Below, piece by piece: positions 1-5,885 of a stretch of 9,025 nucleotides of DNA (the stretch's first letter is position 1; every line of letters begins with the position of its first letter). A program made the translations under genes and the position numbers. Origin of the DNA: TWA4 sp964613155 (GTDB lineage Bacteria > Bacillota > Clostridia > Lachnospirales > Lachnospiraceae). Location: NCBI GenBank assembly GCA_964613155.1, contig CAZTHP010000096.1, positions 1-9,025 of the forward strand. Reading direction: 5' to 3'. The notes below the pieces were generated by a model, which was not told the origin of the DNA, searched no databases, and worked only from the letters and a program-made list of their open reading frames with translations.

Positions 1-37
1 TTTTCCAGTTACCTGCTACAATTTTCTTACGCATCAT
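1..37 (-). CDS. tpiA: Triosephosphate isomerase, N-terminal fragment cut by the window edge
   Basis: Only the first 12 codons are present, reading MMRKKIVAGNWK. The segment RKKIVAGNWK is the hallmark N-terminus of triosephosphate isomerase, in which the Asn and the following Lys help form the active site. The enzyme interconverts dihydroxyacetone phosphate and glyceraldehyde 3-phosphate in the cytosol. There are two adjacent ATG codons. An AGGAAGGG ribosome binding site at 43-50 lies 5 nt from the first (37) and 8 nt from the second (34), so the start at 34, giving MRKKIV, is equally likely and matches the family better. It follows pgk by about 95 bp in the same direction with no intrinsic terminator between them, which fits a gapA-pgk-tpiA glycolytic cluster. 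The call rests on a short but very distinctive segment and on context. Confidence 0.93.
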   Translation of the reverse strand, partial: MMRKKIVAGNWK

Positions 38-65
38 TCTAACCCTTCCTTTGTTGTACAGAACA

Positions 66-96
66 GTAACAGGAGAAGGAAATCTCCCCCTGCTAC
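66..96 (-). other. Hairpin in the pgk-tpiA spacer
   Basis: On the minus strand the arms GTAGCAGG (89-96) and CCTGTTAC (66-73) pair over 8 bp with one G-U pair, around a purine-rich loop. No T-run follows, so this is not an intrinsic terminator. In a glycolytic transcript it could be a processing or mRNA-stabilising element that uncouples pgk and tpiA levels. That role is inference. Confidence 0.4.
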
Positions 97-131
97 AGAT
101 ATAACTCGTAACGCTTATTTTTTCGGTTTAA

Positions 132-1322
132 TTATTTATCATTAATTGCTGCTACACCAGGCAGTTCTTTTCCTTCCAGGAATTCCAGAGAAGCACCACC
201 GCCTGTGGAAATGTGTGTCATCTTGTCACCAAAGCCCAGTGTATTAACAGCTGCTGCGGAATCACCGCCACCGATAATAGTTGTAGCATCGATTGCTGCT
301 AAAGCTTCTGCTACTGCAATTGTACCTTTGGCAAAATTAGACATTTCGAATACACCCATCGGTCCATTCCATACAACTGTCTTTGCATCTGCCAGAGCTG
401 CTTTGTATAATTCACAAGTTTTCGGTCCAATATCCAGACCCATTTCATCTGCTTCCATGCTGCCTTCTACAATTCTAGAAGGTGCATCGTTGTTGAATTC
501 TTTTGCAGCTACGGTATCAACAGGAAGCAGGAACTTTACGCCTTTTGCTTCTGCTTTTGCGATCATTTCTTTTGCATAATCCAGATAGTCATCTTCTACC
601 AGAGATTTACCAATTTCCTGACCCTGTGCTTTTGCGAATGTATAAGACATACCGCCGCCGATGATCAGAGTATCTACTTTCTCCAGCAGGTTGTTGATAA
701 CAGAAATCTTGGAAGAAACTTTAGAACCACCTAAAATAGCAACGAACGGTCTTGCAGGGTTGTTCACAGCATTGCCCAGGAAATCAATTTCTTTCTGCAT
801 CAGATAGCCAACTGCACAAGTATCTACGAATTCTGTTACACCAACTGTAGAGCAATGTGCTCTGTGTGCAGTACCAAATGCATCATTCACAAATACATCT
901 GCCAGAGAAGCCAGCTCTTTGCTGAATTCTTCGCCATTTTTTGTTTCTTCTGCACGATAACGAGTATTCTGTAATAATACGATCTCGCCATCTTTCATAG
1001 CTGCTACTGCAGCCTTTGCATTGTCGCCTACAACGCAGTCATCTGCTGCGAATTTTACTTCCTGTCCTAACAGTTCTGTTAAACGAGCTGCTACAGGTGC
1101 TAAAGATAATTCCGGTTTTGCAGTTCCTTTCGGCTTTCCTAAGTGAGAACACAGGATTACCTTACCACCATCTGCTGCCAGTTTTTTAATAGTAGGCAGA
1201 GCTGCTGTTAAACGGTTTTCATCTGTGATCACGCCATCCTGCAGCGGTACATTAAAATCACAACGGCAAAGAACTCTTTTTCCTTTCACCTGGATATCAT
1301 CAATACTTTTTTTATTTAACAT
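132..1322 (-). CDS. pgk: Phosphoglycerate kinase
   Basis: Cytosolic glycolytic enzyme that transfers phosphate from 1,3-bisphosphoglycerate to ADP, giving ATP and 3-phosphoglycerate. From the chosen start it has 396 residues, the usual bacterial length. Visible motifs in order are RCDFNVPL (20-27), SHLGKPKG (59-66), NDAFGTAHRAH (146-156), the nucleotide-side GGSKVSSK (198-205), NGPMGVFE (319-326), GGGDSAAA (351-358) and STGGGASLE (372-380). Both substrate-binding domains are therefore complete. The reading frame extends 7 codons further upstream to 1343, but GAGGTG sits 6 nt before the ATG at 1322 and the resulting N-terminus MLNKKSIDDI fits the family. It lies between gapA and tpiA on the same strand. 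No convincing promoter is visible in the 383-bp gap upstream, and a strong terminator lies in that gap. How pgk is transcribed is therefore an open question. Confidence 0.98.
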   Translation of the reverse strand: MLNKKSIDDIQVKGKRVLCRCDFNVPLQDGVITDENRLTAALPTIKKLAADGGKVILCSHLGKPKGTAKPELSLAPVAARLTELLGQEVKFAADDCVVGDNAKAAVAAMKDGEIVLLQNTRYRAEETKNGEEFSKELASLADVFVNDAFGTAHRAHCSTVGVTEFVDTCAVGYLMQKEIDFLGNAVNNPARPFVAILGGSKVSSKISVINNLLEKVDTLIIGGGMSYTFAKAQGQEIGKSLVEDDYLDYAKEMIAKAEAKGVKFLLPVDTVAAKEFNNDAPSRIVEGSMEADEMGLDIGPKTCELYKAALADAKTVVWNGPMGVFEMSNFAKGTIAVAEALAAIDATTIIGGGDSAAAVNTLGFGDKMTHISTGGGASLEFLEGKELPGVAAINDK

Positions 1323-1705
1323 GGGAATCACCTCATCGATCAATCTATTACAAATGCAGCCGCGGTACTGTTTTCGAAAAGGGAATACGCTTTTAAAAAC
1401 AGAATACGCTTTGCATATTTTTACTTCTTAAAACCATGAGAAACGCGCGCTGCGAGTTTCTCAAGTTATCGCGGCGCTCATCAAATGCTTGTGCAAGCAC
1501 AGCATTTTCATCGCTACTCGCGTAAAAAAAGGTGTTCCCAACGGAAGCCTGTCCGTCGGAAACACCTTCCGTGCTGCTTATGCAGCCAAATGTCAGGTTA
1601 TGCTGTCGAGCATCTTTGATACAAAGCTTCTGCAAAACAGATTTATATCATCACTTTGTATCCTCCTATATGATAAATGTCGAAATCCGACATTTCGTTG
1701 TCAAA
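1323..1705 (-). other. Structured gapA-pgk intergenic region
   Basis: This 383-bp gap has no credible gene but is dense in inverted repeats. Reading in the minus (transcript) direction it holds: a hairpin 10 nt after the gapA stop (1675-1695, perfect 8-bp stem AAATGTCG/CGACATTT); a GATACAAAG/CTTTGTATC inverted repeat (1618-1626 and 1654-1662); small hairpins at 1600-1613 and 1573-1586; the terminator at 1524-1566; a hairpin at 1483-1507 (AAATGCT/AGCATTT with a further GTG/CAC step); a hairpin at 1438-1462 (GAGAAAC/GTTTCTC with an inner CGC/GCG); and an imperfect AU-rich hairpin at about 1398-1427. The motif GAATACGCTTT occurs twice (1383-1393 and 1402-1412). Some frames stay open here across the hairpins, but none has a family resemblance or a proper start. 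It may include a dispersed repeat, which is inference. Confidence 0.6.
1524..1566 (-). terminator. Strong intrinsic terminator downstream of gapA
   Basis: On the minus strand a 15-bp stem (arms 1552-1566 and 1531-1545, two G-U pairs, otherwise perfect) closes a 6-nt loop and is followed at once by seven T residues (1530 down to 1524). This is a textbook Rho-independent terminator. It lies 140 bp after the gapA stop and 200 bp before the pgk start, so it should end or attenuate gapA transcripts before pgk. Confidence 0.88.
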
Positions 1706-2722
1706 TTATGCTAATTCAGCAAAATATTTGATTGTTCTTACCATCTGGCTTGTGTAAGAGTTTTCGTTGTCATACCATGAAACAACCTGAACTTCATATA
1801 AGCCATCGCCGATTTCAGCTACCATAGTCTGAGTTGCATCGAATAAAGAACCATATGTGATACCAATGATATCAGAAGATACCAGCTGTTCTTCTGTGTA
1901 ACCAAAAGATTCAGAAGCTGCTGCTTTCATAGCTGCATTGATGCCTTCTTTTGTTACGTTTTCGCCTTTTACAACTGCAGTCAGGATTGTAGTGGAACCT
2001 GTCGGAACGGGTACACGCTGTGCAGAACCGATCAGTTTGCCGTTCAGTTCGGGAATAACCAGACCGATTGCTTTTGCAGCACCAGTAGAGTTGGGAACGA
2101 TATTAACAGCTGCTGCACGAGCACGTCTTAAATCGCCTTTTCTATGAGGACCGTCCAGAACCATCTGGTCACCTGTGTAAGCATGGATAGTAGCCATGAT
2201 ACCAGTCTGGATCGGAGCATAATCATTCAGTGCTTTTGCCATAGGAGCTAAGCAGTTTGTTGTACAAGAAGCAGCGGAGATAATGGTATCTTCAGCTGTC
2301 AGTGTGTTTTCGTTAACACTGTAAACGATAGTAGGCAGATCATTACCAGCGGGTGCGGAAATAACAACTTTCTTAGCGCCTGCTTTAATGTGAGCTGCTG
2401 CTTTATCTTTGGAAGTATAGAAACCTGTGCATTCCAGAACTACGTCTACACCGATTTCACCCCAAGGAAGGTTTGCAGCATCTTTTTCTGCATAAATTTT
2501 GATTTCTTTGCCAGCTACTTCAATAGCGCCATCTTTTGCTACTACTGTGTCGCATAAAGCATATCTTCCCTGTGAAGAATCATATTTTAATAAGTGCGCA
2601 AGCATCTTAGGATCTGTTAAATCATTGATAGCTACTACTTCATAACCTTCAGCACCAAACATCTGTCTGAAAGCAAGACGGCCAATACGACCAAAACCAT
2701 TAATTGCAACTTTTACTGCCAT
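1706..2722 (-). CDS. gapA: NAD-dependent glyceraldehyde-3-phosphate dehydrogenase
   Basis: Cytosolic glycolytic enzyme that oxidises and phosphorylates glyceraldehyde 3-phosphate to 1,3-bisphosphoglycerate with NAD. It has 338 residues from the chosen start, normal for the family. The N-terminal dinucleotide fold starts with INGFGRIGR (7-15). Asp34 in AINDL is the residue expected to favour NAD over NADP. The catalytic domain carries the nucleophile Cys153 in SAASCTTN, the base His180 in TIHAYT, and the conserved SWYDNE segment (315-320). The frame extends to 2752, but AGGAGG (2730-2735) lies 7 nt before the ATG at 2722 and MAVKVAINGFGR is the canonical beginning. Its promoter is at 2813-2841, and the roughly 85-nt leader contains two hairpins. 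It heads the gapA-pgk-tpiA cluster, though a terminator separates it from pgk. The NAD-type Asp supports a glycolytic rather than gluconeogenic role. Confidence 0.98.
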   Translation of the reverse strand: MAVKVAINGFGRIGRLAFRQMFGAEGYEVVAINDLTDPKMLAHLLKYDSSQGRYALCDTVVAKDGAIEVAGKEIKIYAEKDAANLPWGEIGVDVVLECTGFYTSKDKAAAHIKAGAKKVVISAPAGNDLPTIVYSVNENTLTAEDTIISAASCTTNCLAPMAKALNDYAPIQTGIMATIHAYTGDQMVLDGPHRKGDLRRARAAAVNIVPNSTGAAKAIGLVIPELNGKLIGSAQRVPVPTGSTTILTAVVKGENVTKEGINAAMKAAASESFGYTEEQLVSSDIIGITYGSLFDATQTMVAEIGDGLYEVQVVSWYDNENSYTSQMVRTIKYFAELA

Positions 2723-2744
2723 TTTTATTCCTCCTAGAAAATTG

Positions 2745-2768
2745 GTAAACATCCGGTTGGGTGTTTAC
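2745..2768 (-). promoter_or_regulatory. Inverted repeat in the gapA leader, near the ribosome binding site
   Basis: GTAAACA (2762-2768 on the minus strand) and TGTTTAC (2745-2751) form a perfect 7-bp stem with two more possible G-C pairs inside. It ends about 9 nt upstream of the AGGAGG that starts gapA translation. It could be an RNA hairpin affecting translation or stability, or a DNA operator downstream of the promoter. The sequence alone does not decide. Confidence 0.45.
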
Positions 2769-2783
2769 GATTGTTTCTGTACT

Positions 2784-2803
2784 GCCTGAGTTTTTCCTCA
2801 GAC
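2784..2803 (-). promoter_or_regulatory. Hairpin at the 5' end of the gapA transcript
   Basis: In the minus-strand RNA, GUCUGAG pairs with CUCAGGC (7 bp, one G-U) around a GAAAAA loop. The predicted transcription start from the 2813-2841 promoter is near 2806, so the stem begins within a few nucleotides of the 5' end. Stem-loops in this position are known to protect bacterial mRNAs from 5'-dependent decay. Applying that to this gene is inference. Confidence 0.5.
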
Positions 2804-2812
2804 ACTACCGAT

Positions 2813-2841
2813 ATTGTACAAAATCAAAGACAATTATGCAA
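2813..2841 (-). promoter_or_regulatory. Sigma-A-type promoter of gapA
   Basis: On the minus strand, -35 TTGCAT (2841 to 2836) and -10 TACAAT (2818 to 2813) are separated by exactly 17 bp. The predicted start is near 2806, giving a leader of about 85 nt. A- and T-rich tracts lie upstream of the -35 box and may act as an UP element. Confidence 0.75.
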
Positions 2842-3147
2842 GTCGAAAATGTTACTGAATTTTTCCCGTTTTTTATCAAAATATCTAATTAAATCGTTCT
2901 AAAAATACTTGACTTTCGTATTACTTATTGAAATTTTCCATATTTTTTCATCCATCCATTATCTATTTTGTCTGATTGCTTATTTTTTATCAATCTTTTC
3001 TCATCTTTTTTATACTCCTTATCCACATTCTGTTCTTTTTTCATTTTTTTATGCTTTTTTACTGTACTTTTTTCCATCACAGGCTTATGATGAAAGGAAG
3101 GTTTGAAAATTTAACAAATTTTCTTCCAAATCAACAGGAGGTTCTAT
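2842..3147. other. AT-rich divergent gap between gapA and hisK
   Basis: This stretch separates the divergent gapA and hisK genes and holds no gene. From about 2936 to 3075 the plus strand is almost entirely T, A and C with very few G. It carries repeated T6-T7 runs at 2943, 2983, 3006, 3036, 3044, 3055 and 3068, suggesting curved or flexible DNA. A promoter for hisK should lie here but I cannot fix one. TTGACT at 2909-2914 is a good -35 box but only a weak -10 (AATTTT) follows at 17 bp, and TATACT at 3011-3016 lacks a good -35. Confidence 0.5.
3105..3123 (+). repeat. Perfect 19-bp dyad before hisK
   Basis: GAAAATTT-AAC-AAATTTTC is a perfect 8-bp inverted repeat with a 3-bp centre. It ends 12 bp before the AGGAGG site (3136-3141) of hisK. 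It is either an operator or a short AU hairpin in the mRNA leader. A three-base loop is tight for RNA, which slightly favours a DNA-binding site. Confidence 0.5.
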
Positions 3148-3951
3148 ATGTACATAGACAGTCATATCCATACCGTTTTTTCCAGCGATTCCGAAACACC
3201 AGTTTCCATGCAGATCGAACGTGCTGCTGCACTGGGAATGCGTGCTGTATATATCACGGATCATCAAGATTTTGATTTTCCCGAAGACGTTTATCATATG
3301 TCATTTCAATTTGATACTGCATCTTATCTGCAAAAGCTTTCCGAATTAAAAGCACACTATGCAGATCAGATCGAGGTACGTTTTGGTGTTGAGCTTGGCC
3401 TGATGACCAATTTAAAAGAAAAGCTGGAACAGTATACCGCAAGCTGGCCTTTTGATTATGTAATTGGTTCTGTTCATCTGGTTCGGCGCATGGATCCGTA
3501 TTTTCCCGATTTTTATGAAAATCGCACAACAGAAGAAGCCTATTTGGAATATTTTGAAACCATTTTAGAGAATCTCAAGCTGCACAATTGCTTTGACGCA
3601 CTGGGACATCTGGATTATATCGTCCGCTACGGTCCGCAAGATTCTGCCTATCCTTCCGCTGTCTATACGGAAATTCAGGATGAAATTTTGCGGGTTCTGG
3701 TCGAAAAAGGAATCGCCTTGGAATGCAATACAGCGGGTTTCAAACACGGATTGGGCTTCCCACATCCTCATGCCTCGGTGATTCGCCGTTATCTGGAATT
3801 AGGAGGCGATATGATCACGCTGGGATCCGATGCCCACCAGCCAGCCCATGTCGGATATGCATTTGAAGATGCTAAAGAATATTTAAAATCCTGCGGTGTG
3901 CGCTATCAGACGGTTTTTTGCAAGCGCAAACCCGAATGGATTCCCTTATAA
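3148..3951 (+). CDS. hisK: PHP-family histidinol-phosphatase
   Basis: Predicted cytosolic phosphatase that converts L-histidinol phosphate to L-histidinol, the penultimate part of histidine synthesis. The 267-residue length fits the HisJ/HisK branch of the PHP superfamily. The metal-binding PHP motifs are all visible: HIH (His6, His8), TDH (Asp38, His39), Glu82 in GVELGL, His110 in GSVH, His154 in LGHLD, and the C-terminal GSDAH (Asp228, His230). These would hold a metal cluster in a TIM-like barrel. The start is set by AGGAGG (3136-3141) 6 nt before the ATG. It is followed after 36 bp by the rRNA methyltransferase gene on the same strand, probably co-transcribed. The only other his gene here, hisB, lies about 2 kb away on the other strand. 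Another PHP phosphoesterase activity cannot be excluded from sequence alone, but hisB nearby supports the histidine role. Confidence 0.87.
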   Translation: MYIDSHIHTVFSSDSETPVSMQIERAAALGMRAVYITDHQDFDFPEDVYHMSFQFDTASYLQKLSELKAHYADQIEVRFGVELGLMTNLKEKLEQYTASWPFDYVIGSVHLVRRMDPYFPDFYENRTTEEAYLEYFETILENLKLHNCFDALGHLDYIVRYGPQDSAYPSAVYTEIQDEILRVLVEKGIALECNTAGFKHGLGFPHPHASVIRRYLELGGDMITLGSDAHQPAHVGYAFEDAKEYLKSCGVRYQTVFCKRKPEWIPL

Positions 3952-3987
3952 GCATTATTTTTCACGCAAAAGAAAGGACTTTATTTT

Positions 3988-5193
3988 ATGAATCATACAA
4001 CAACTGCAATTTTAAAAAAAGGCGAAGGACGCACGATCAAATCCGGCGGTTTATGGATTTTTGATAATGAAATCGCTGAGGTCAAAGGTGATTTTGAAAA
4101 CGGAGAGATCATTGCGGTCGAGGATTTTGATGGCTATTTTATGGGGTGGGGGTATATTAACCAACATTCCAAAATCCGTATTCGCCTTCTTTCCCGCAAA
4201 AAAGAAGACCGGATCACCGATGAATTTCTGGAAAAGCGCGTTCGTTCCTGTTACGAATACCGGAAAAATGTAATCGACCTAGATAGCTGCCGCCTCATTT
4301 TCGGGGAAGCTGATTTTCTTCCCGGAATTGTCGTAGATAAATTTTCCGACATTCTAGTAGTTGAATCCCTTACACTGGGAATTGATCGCTTAAAATTAAA
4401 AATTATTACATTTCTGAAAAACATTTTAGCCGAAGACGGTATCCAAATCCGCGGTGTCTATGAACGAAGCGACGCAAAAGTGCGGGAACAGGAAGGAATG
4501 AGCCGTTACAAAGGATTTATTGGAGAACCATTCGATACACAGGTAGTTATTGAAGAAAATGGAGTTAAATATTATGTAGATGTCAAGGAAGGACAAAAAA
4601 CCGGATTCTTTCTGGATCAGAAGATCAACCGCCGCGCCGTTGCACGTCTTTGTGAAAGAAAAGATGTGCTGGATTGCTTTACACACACTGGTTCCTTTGC
4701 ACTGAATGCTGGTCTTGCTAAAGCCGCTTCGGTTCTGGGTGTCGATGCCTCCGAGACAGGTGTCGAACAAGCCAGACGCAATGCCGAATTAAATCAGCTT
4801 TCTGATACCGTAAAATTCCTTTGTGCAGATGTTTTTGAACTGCTTCCTCAGCTGGAACAAGAAGGCAAACAATACGATGTTGTTATTTTAGATCCGCCTG
4901 CTTTTACGAAATCCAGAAATTCCATCAAAAATGCAGTGAAAGGCTATCGTGAGATCAATCTGCGTGGTATGAAACTGGTCAAAAATGGCGGTTTTCTGGC
5001 AACCTGTTCCTGCTCTCATTTTATGGATCCGCAGTTATTTGCCAAAACAATCCGGGAAGCGGCCGCAGGTGCTCATAAATATCTTCGCCAGGTTGAATTT
5101 CATACGCAAGCGCCCGACCATCCTATTTTATGGACTTCTGATGAATCGTATTATCTGAAATTCTATATTTTCCAGGTTCTCGACCGATTTTAA
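3988..5193 (+). CDS. rlmI: RlmI-family 23S rRNA m5C methyltransferase
   Basis: SAM-dependent methyltransferase of the COG1092 family. The E. coli member RlmI makes m5C1962 in 23S rRNA, and the same target is inferred here. The length of 401 residues is close to RlmI. An N-terminal PUA-like domain (about 1-70) is followed by a central EEHD-type domain with GEADFLPGIVVDKF (106-119) and EGQKTGFFLDQ (201-211). The C-terminal Rossmann fold has motif I VLDCFTHTGSFAL (227-239), the ribose-binding acidic Asp253 in VLGVDAS, motif IV ILDPPAF (300-306), and motif VI ATCSCSH (338-344) with Cys340 and Cys342, one the presumed nucleophile. A GAAAGGA site lies about 9 nt before the ATG. The gene follows hisK by 36 bp and is closed by a hairpin and then the 5316-5371 terminator. 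Nothing looks truncated or recoded. Confidence 0.92.
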   Translation: MNHTTTAILKKGEGRTIKSGGLWIFDNEIAEVKGDFENGEIIAVEDFDGYFMGWGYINQHSKIRIRLLSRKKEDRITDEFLEKRVRSCYEYRKNVIDLDSCRLIFGEADFLPGIVVDKFSDILVVESLTLGIDRLKLKIITFLKNILAEDGIQIRGVYERSDAKVREQEGMSRYKGFIGEPFDTQVVIEENGVKYYVDVKEGQKTGFFLDQKINRRAVARLCERKDVLDCFTHTGSFALNAGLAKAASVLGVDASETGVEQARRNAELNQLSDTVKFLCADVFELLPQLEQEGKQYDVVILDPPAFTKSRNSIKNAVKGYREINLRGMKLVKNGGFLATCSCSHFMDPQLFAKTIREAAAGAHKYLRQVEFHTQAPDHPILWTSDESYYLKFYIFQVLDRF

Positions 5194-5203
5194 ATGAGTC
5201 TAA

Positions 5204-5230
5204 ATCAGAAAAAGAACCATTTTTTCTGAT
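5204..5230 (+). other. AU-rich hairpin just after the methyltransferase gene
   Basis: ATCAGAAAAA (5204-5213) and TTTTTCTGAT (5221-5230) form a perfect 10-bp stem with a 7-nt loop, starting 10 nt after the stop. The T-run is inside the stem rather than after it, so it is at best a weak terminator and may instead be a 3'-end stabiliser. The right arm continues into the palindrome TCTGATCAGA (5225-5234). Confidence 0.45.
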
Positions 5231-5315
5231 CAGATTGAGCAAAGACAGGCGCGTTTCCAAATAGATGCGTTTGAAACATGTACATGAATACCTGAGACAT
5301 CCTTATGAAAAACAT

Positions 5316-5371
5316 TAAAAACCGGGATCAGATTGTATGCCGTTTCAAACGATACAGTCCGATCCCGTTTT
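5316..5371. terminator. Bidirectional intrinsic terminator between convergent genes
   Basis: A perfect 7-bp base stem, CGGGATC (5323-5329) with GATCCCG (5361-5367), is extended by GATTGTAT with ATACAGTC (one G-T) and an apical CGT/ACG step. On the plus strand TTTT follows (5368-5371). On the minus strand the stem is followed by five T residues (complement of 5317-5321). It sits between the plus-strand methyltransferase gene and the minus-strand 170-residue gene, whose stop is only 2-5 bp away, so it can serve both. Confidence 0.82.
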
Positions 5372-5372
5372 C

Positions 5373-5885
5373 TTAGAAGCTTTCTATTCCATCTGTTTTT
5401 TCTTTTTCGGTTAAGATCAGTAAACTTTCCAAAATTTGATCCAATTTTTGATACGGTGCTTCTTGCAGCAATCCTAAAATCTTAAGCAGATTTTCATCCA
5501 ATTCCGTTTGACTATTTTTTTGTAGCTCCTGCTGTGCAATCTCCTCCAATACCCCTGCTAATTCATCCCAAAGCATCAAAGTTTCAAAGGTATCCGGTCG
5601 ATTCAAATCACAAGAAGTCGGAAGTGCAAAGGTATGGTCTTCTTTTTCCACCAAGTAAAATTGCAGCTTCTGACGATGCTCCAATACAAATAGAAGTAAT
5701 CCTTTCCGACGATTTAATTCTGCATTTTCCTTCCCACAATCCTCGAATAAACGCTTGATTTTTTGCTTTTTCTCTGTAAAAAACTGCCAAGTTCCAATAT
5801 CTTCCAACCGAAAACCATTCATTGCTAAAATCGTTTCCGCTAACAGTACATCTCCCATTCCAGTCGTATCCATTCTTCTTACCAT
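5373..5885 (-). CDS. Conserved-looking protein of unknown function, 170 residues
   Basis: I do not recognise this protein. It is soluble by appearance: no signal peptide and no membrane segment. The central part has a short hydrophobic strand (GLLLFVLEH, 62-70) followed by a polar strand, suggesting a small alpha/beta core. The C-terminal half (about 100-162) is rich in Glu, Gln and Leu and looks mainly helical. There are three Cys-free stretches and no obvious catalytic motif; Cys50 and Cys92 are the only cysteines. The start is uncertain. An in-frame TAA lies just upstream of the ATG at 5885, and that ATG has only a weak AGAAAAG-like site, while ATGs at codons 5 and 10 are alternatives. It follows hisB on the same strand with no terminator between them and may be translationally coupled to a small ORF whose stop overlaps its start. 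It ends at a strong terminator. Confidence 0.7.
   Translation of the reverse strand: MVRRMDTTGMGDVLLAETILAMNGFRLEDIGTWQFFTEKKQKIKRLFEDCGKENAELNRRKGLLLFVLEHRQKLQFYLVEKEDHTFALPTSCDLNRPDTFETLMLWDELAGVLEEIAQQELQKNSQTELDENLLKILGLLQEAPYQKLDQILESLLILTEKEKTDGIESF

Noticed and set aside
1361..1375. ACCGCGG before pgk as a T-box remnant
   Set aside because: The upstream half of the T-box consensus (GGUGG) is missing and no specifier stem or antiterminator is visible. pgk is also not a typical T-box target.
1393..1635. An 80-codon minus-strand frame in the gapA-pgk gap
   Set aside because: It needs a TTG start, runs straight through the terminator and two hairpins, and has no recognisable family or ribosome binding site. 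The openness probably reflects the repeat-like composition.
2909..2937. TTGACT plus AATTTT as the hisK promoter
   Set aside because: The -35 box is good and the spacer is 17 bp, but the -10 matches only three of six positions. In so AT-rich a region this is not enough to annotate.
2976..3275. A plus-strand frame entering hisK from the T-rich tract
   Set aside because: Its start is in low-complexity T-rich DNA, it is out of frame with hisK, and the hisK start has a much better ribosome binding site.
3085..3297. Open frames on the strand opposite hisK, and similar shadow frames inside gapA, pgk, rlmI and mnmA
   Set aside because: They lie wholly within well-supported genes, have no ribosome binding sites, and their translations resemble antisense of the real proteins.
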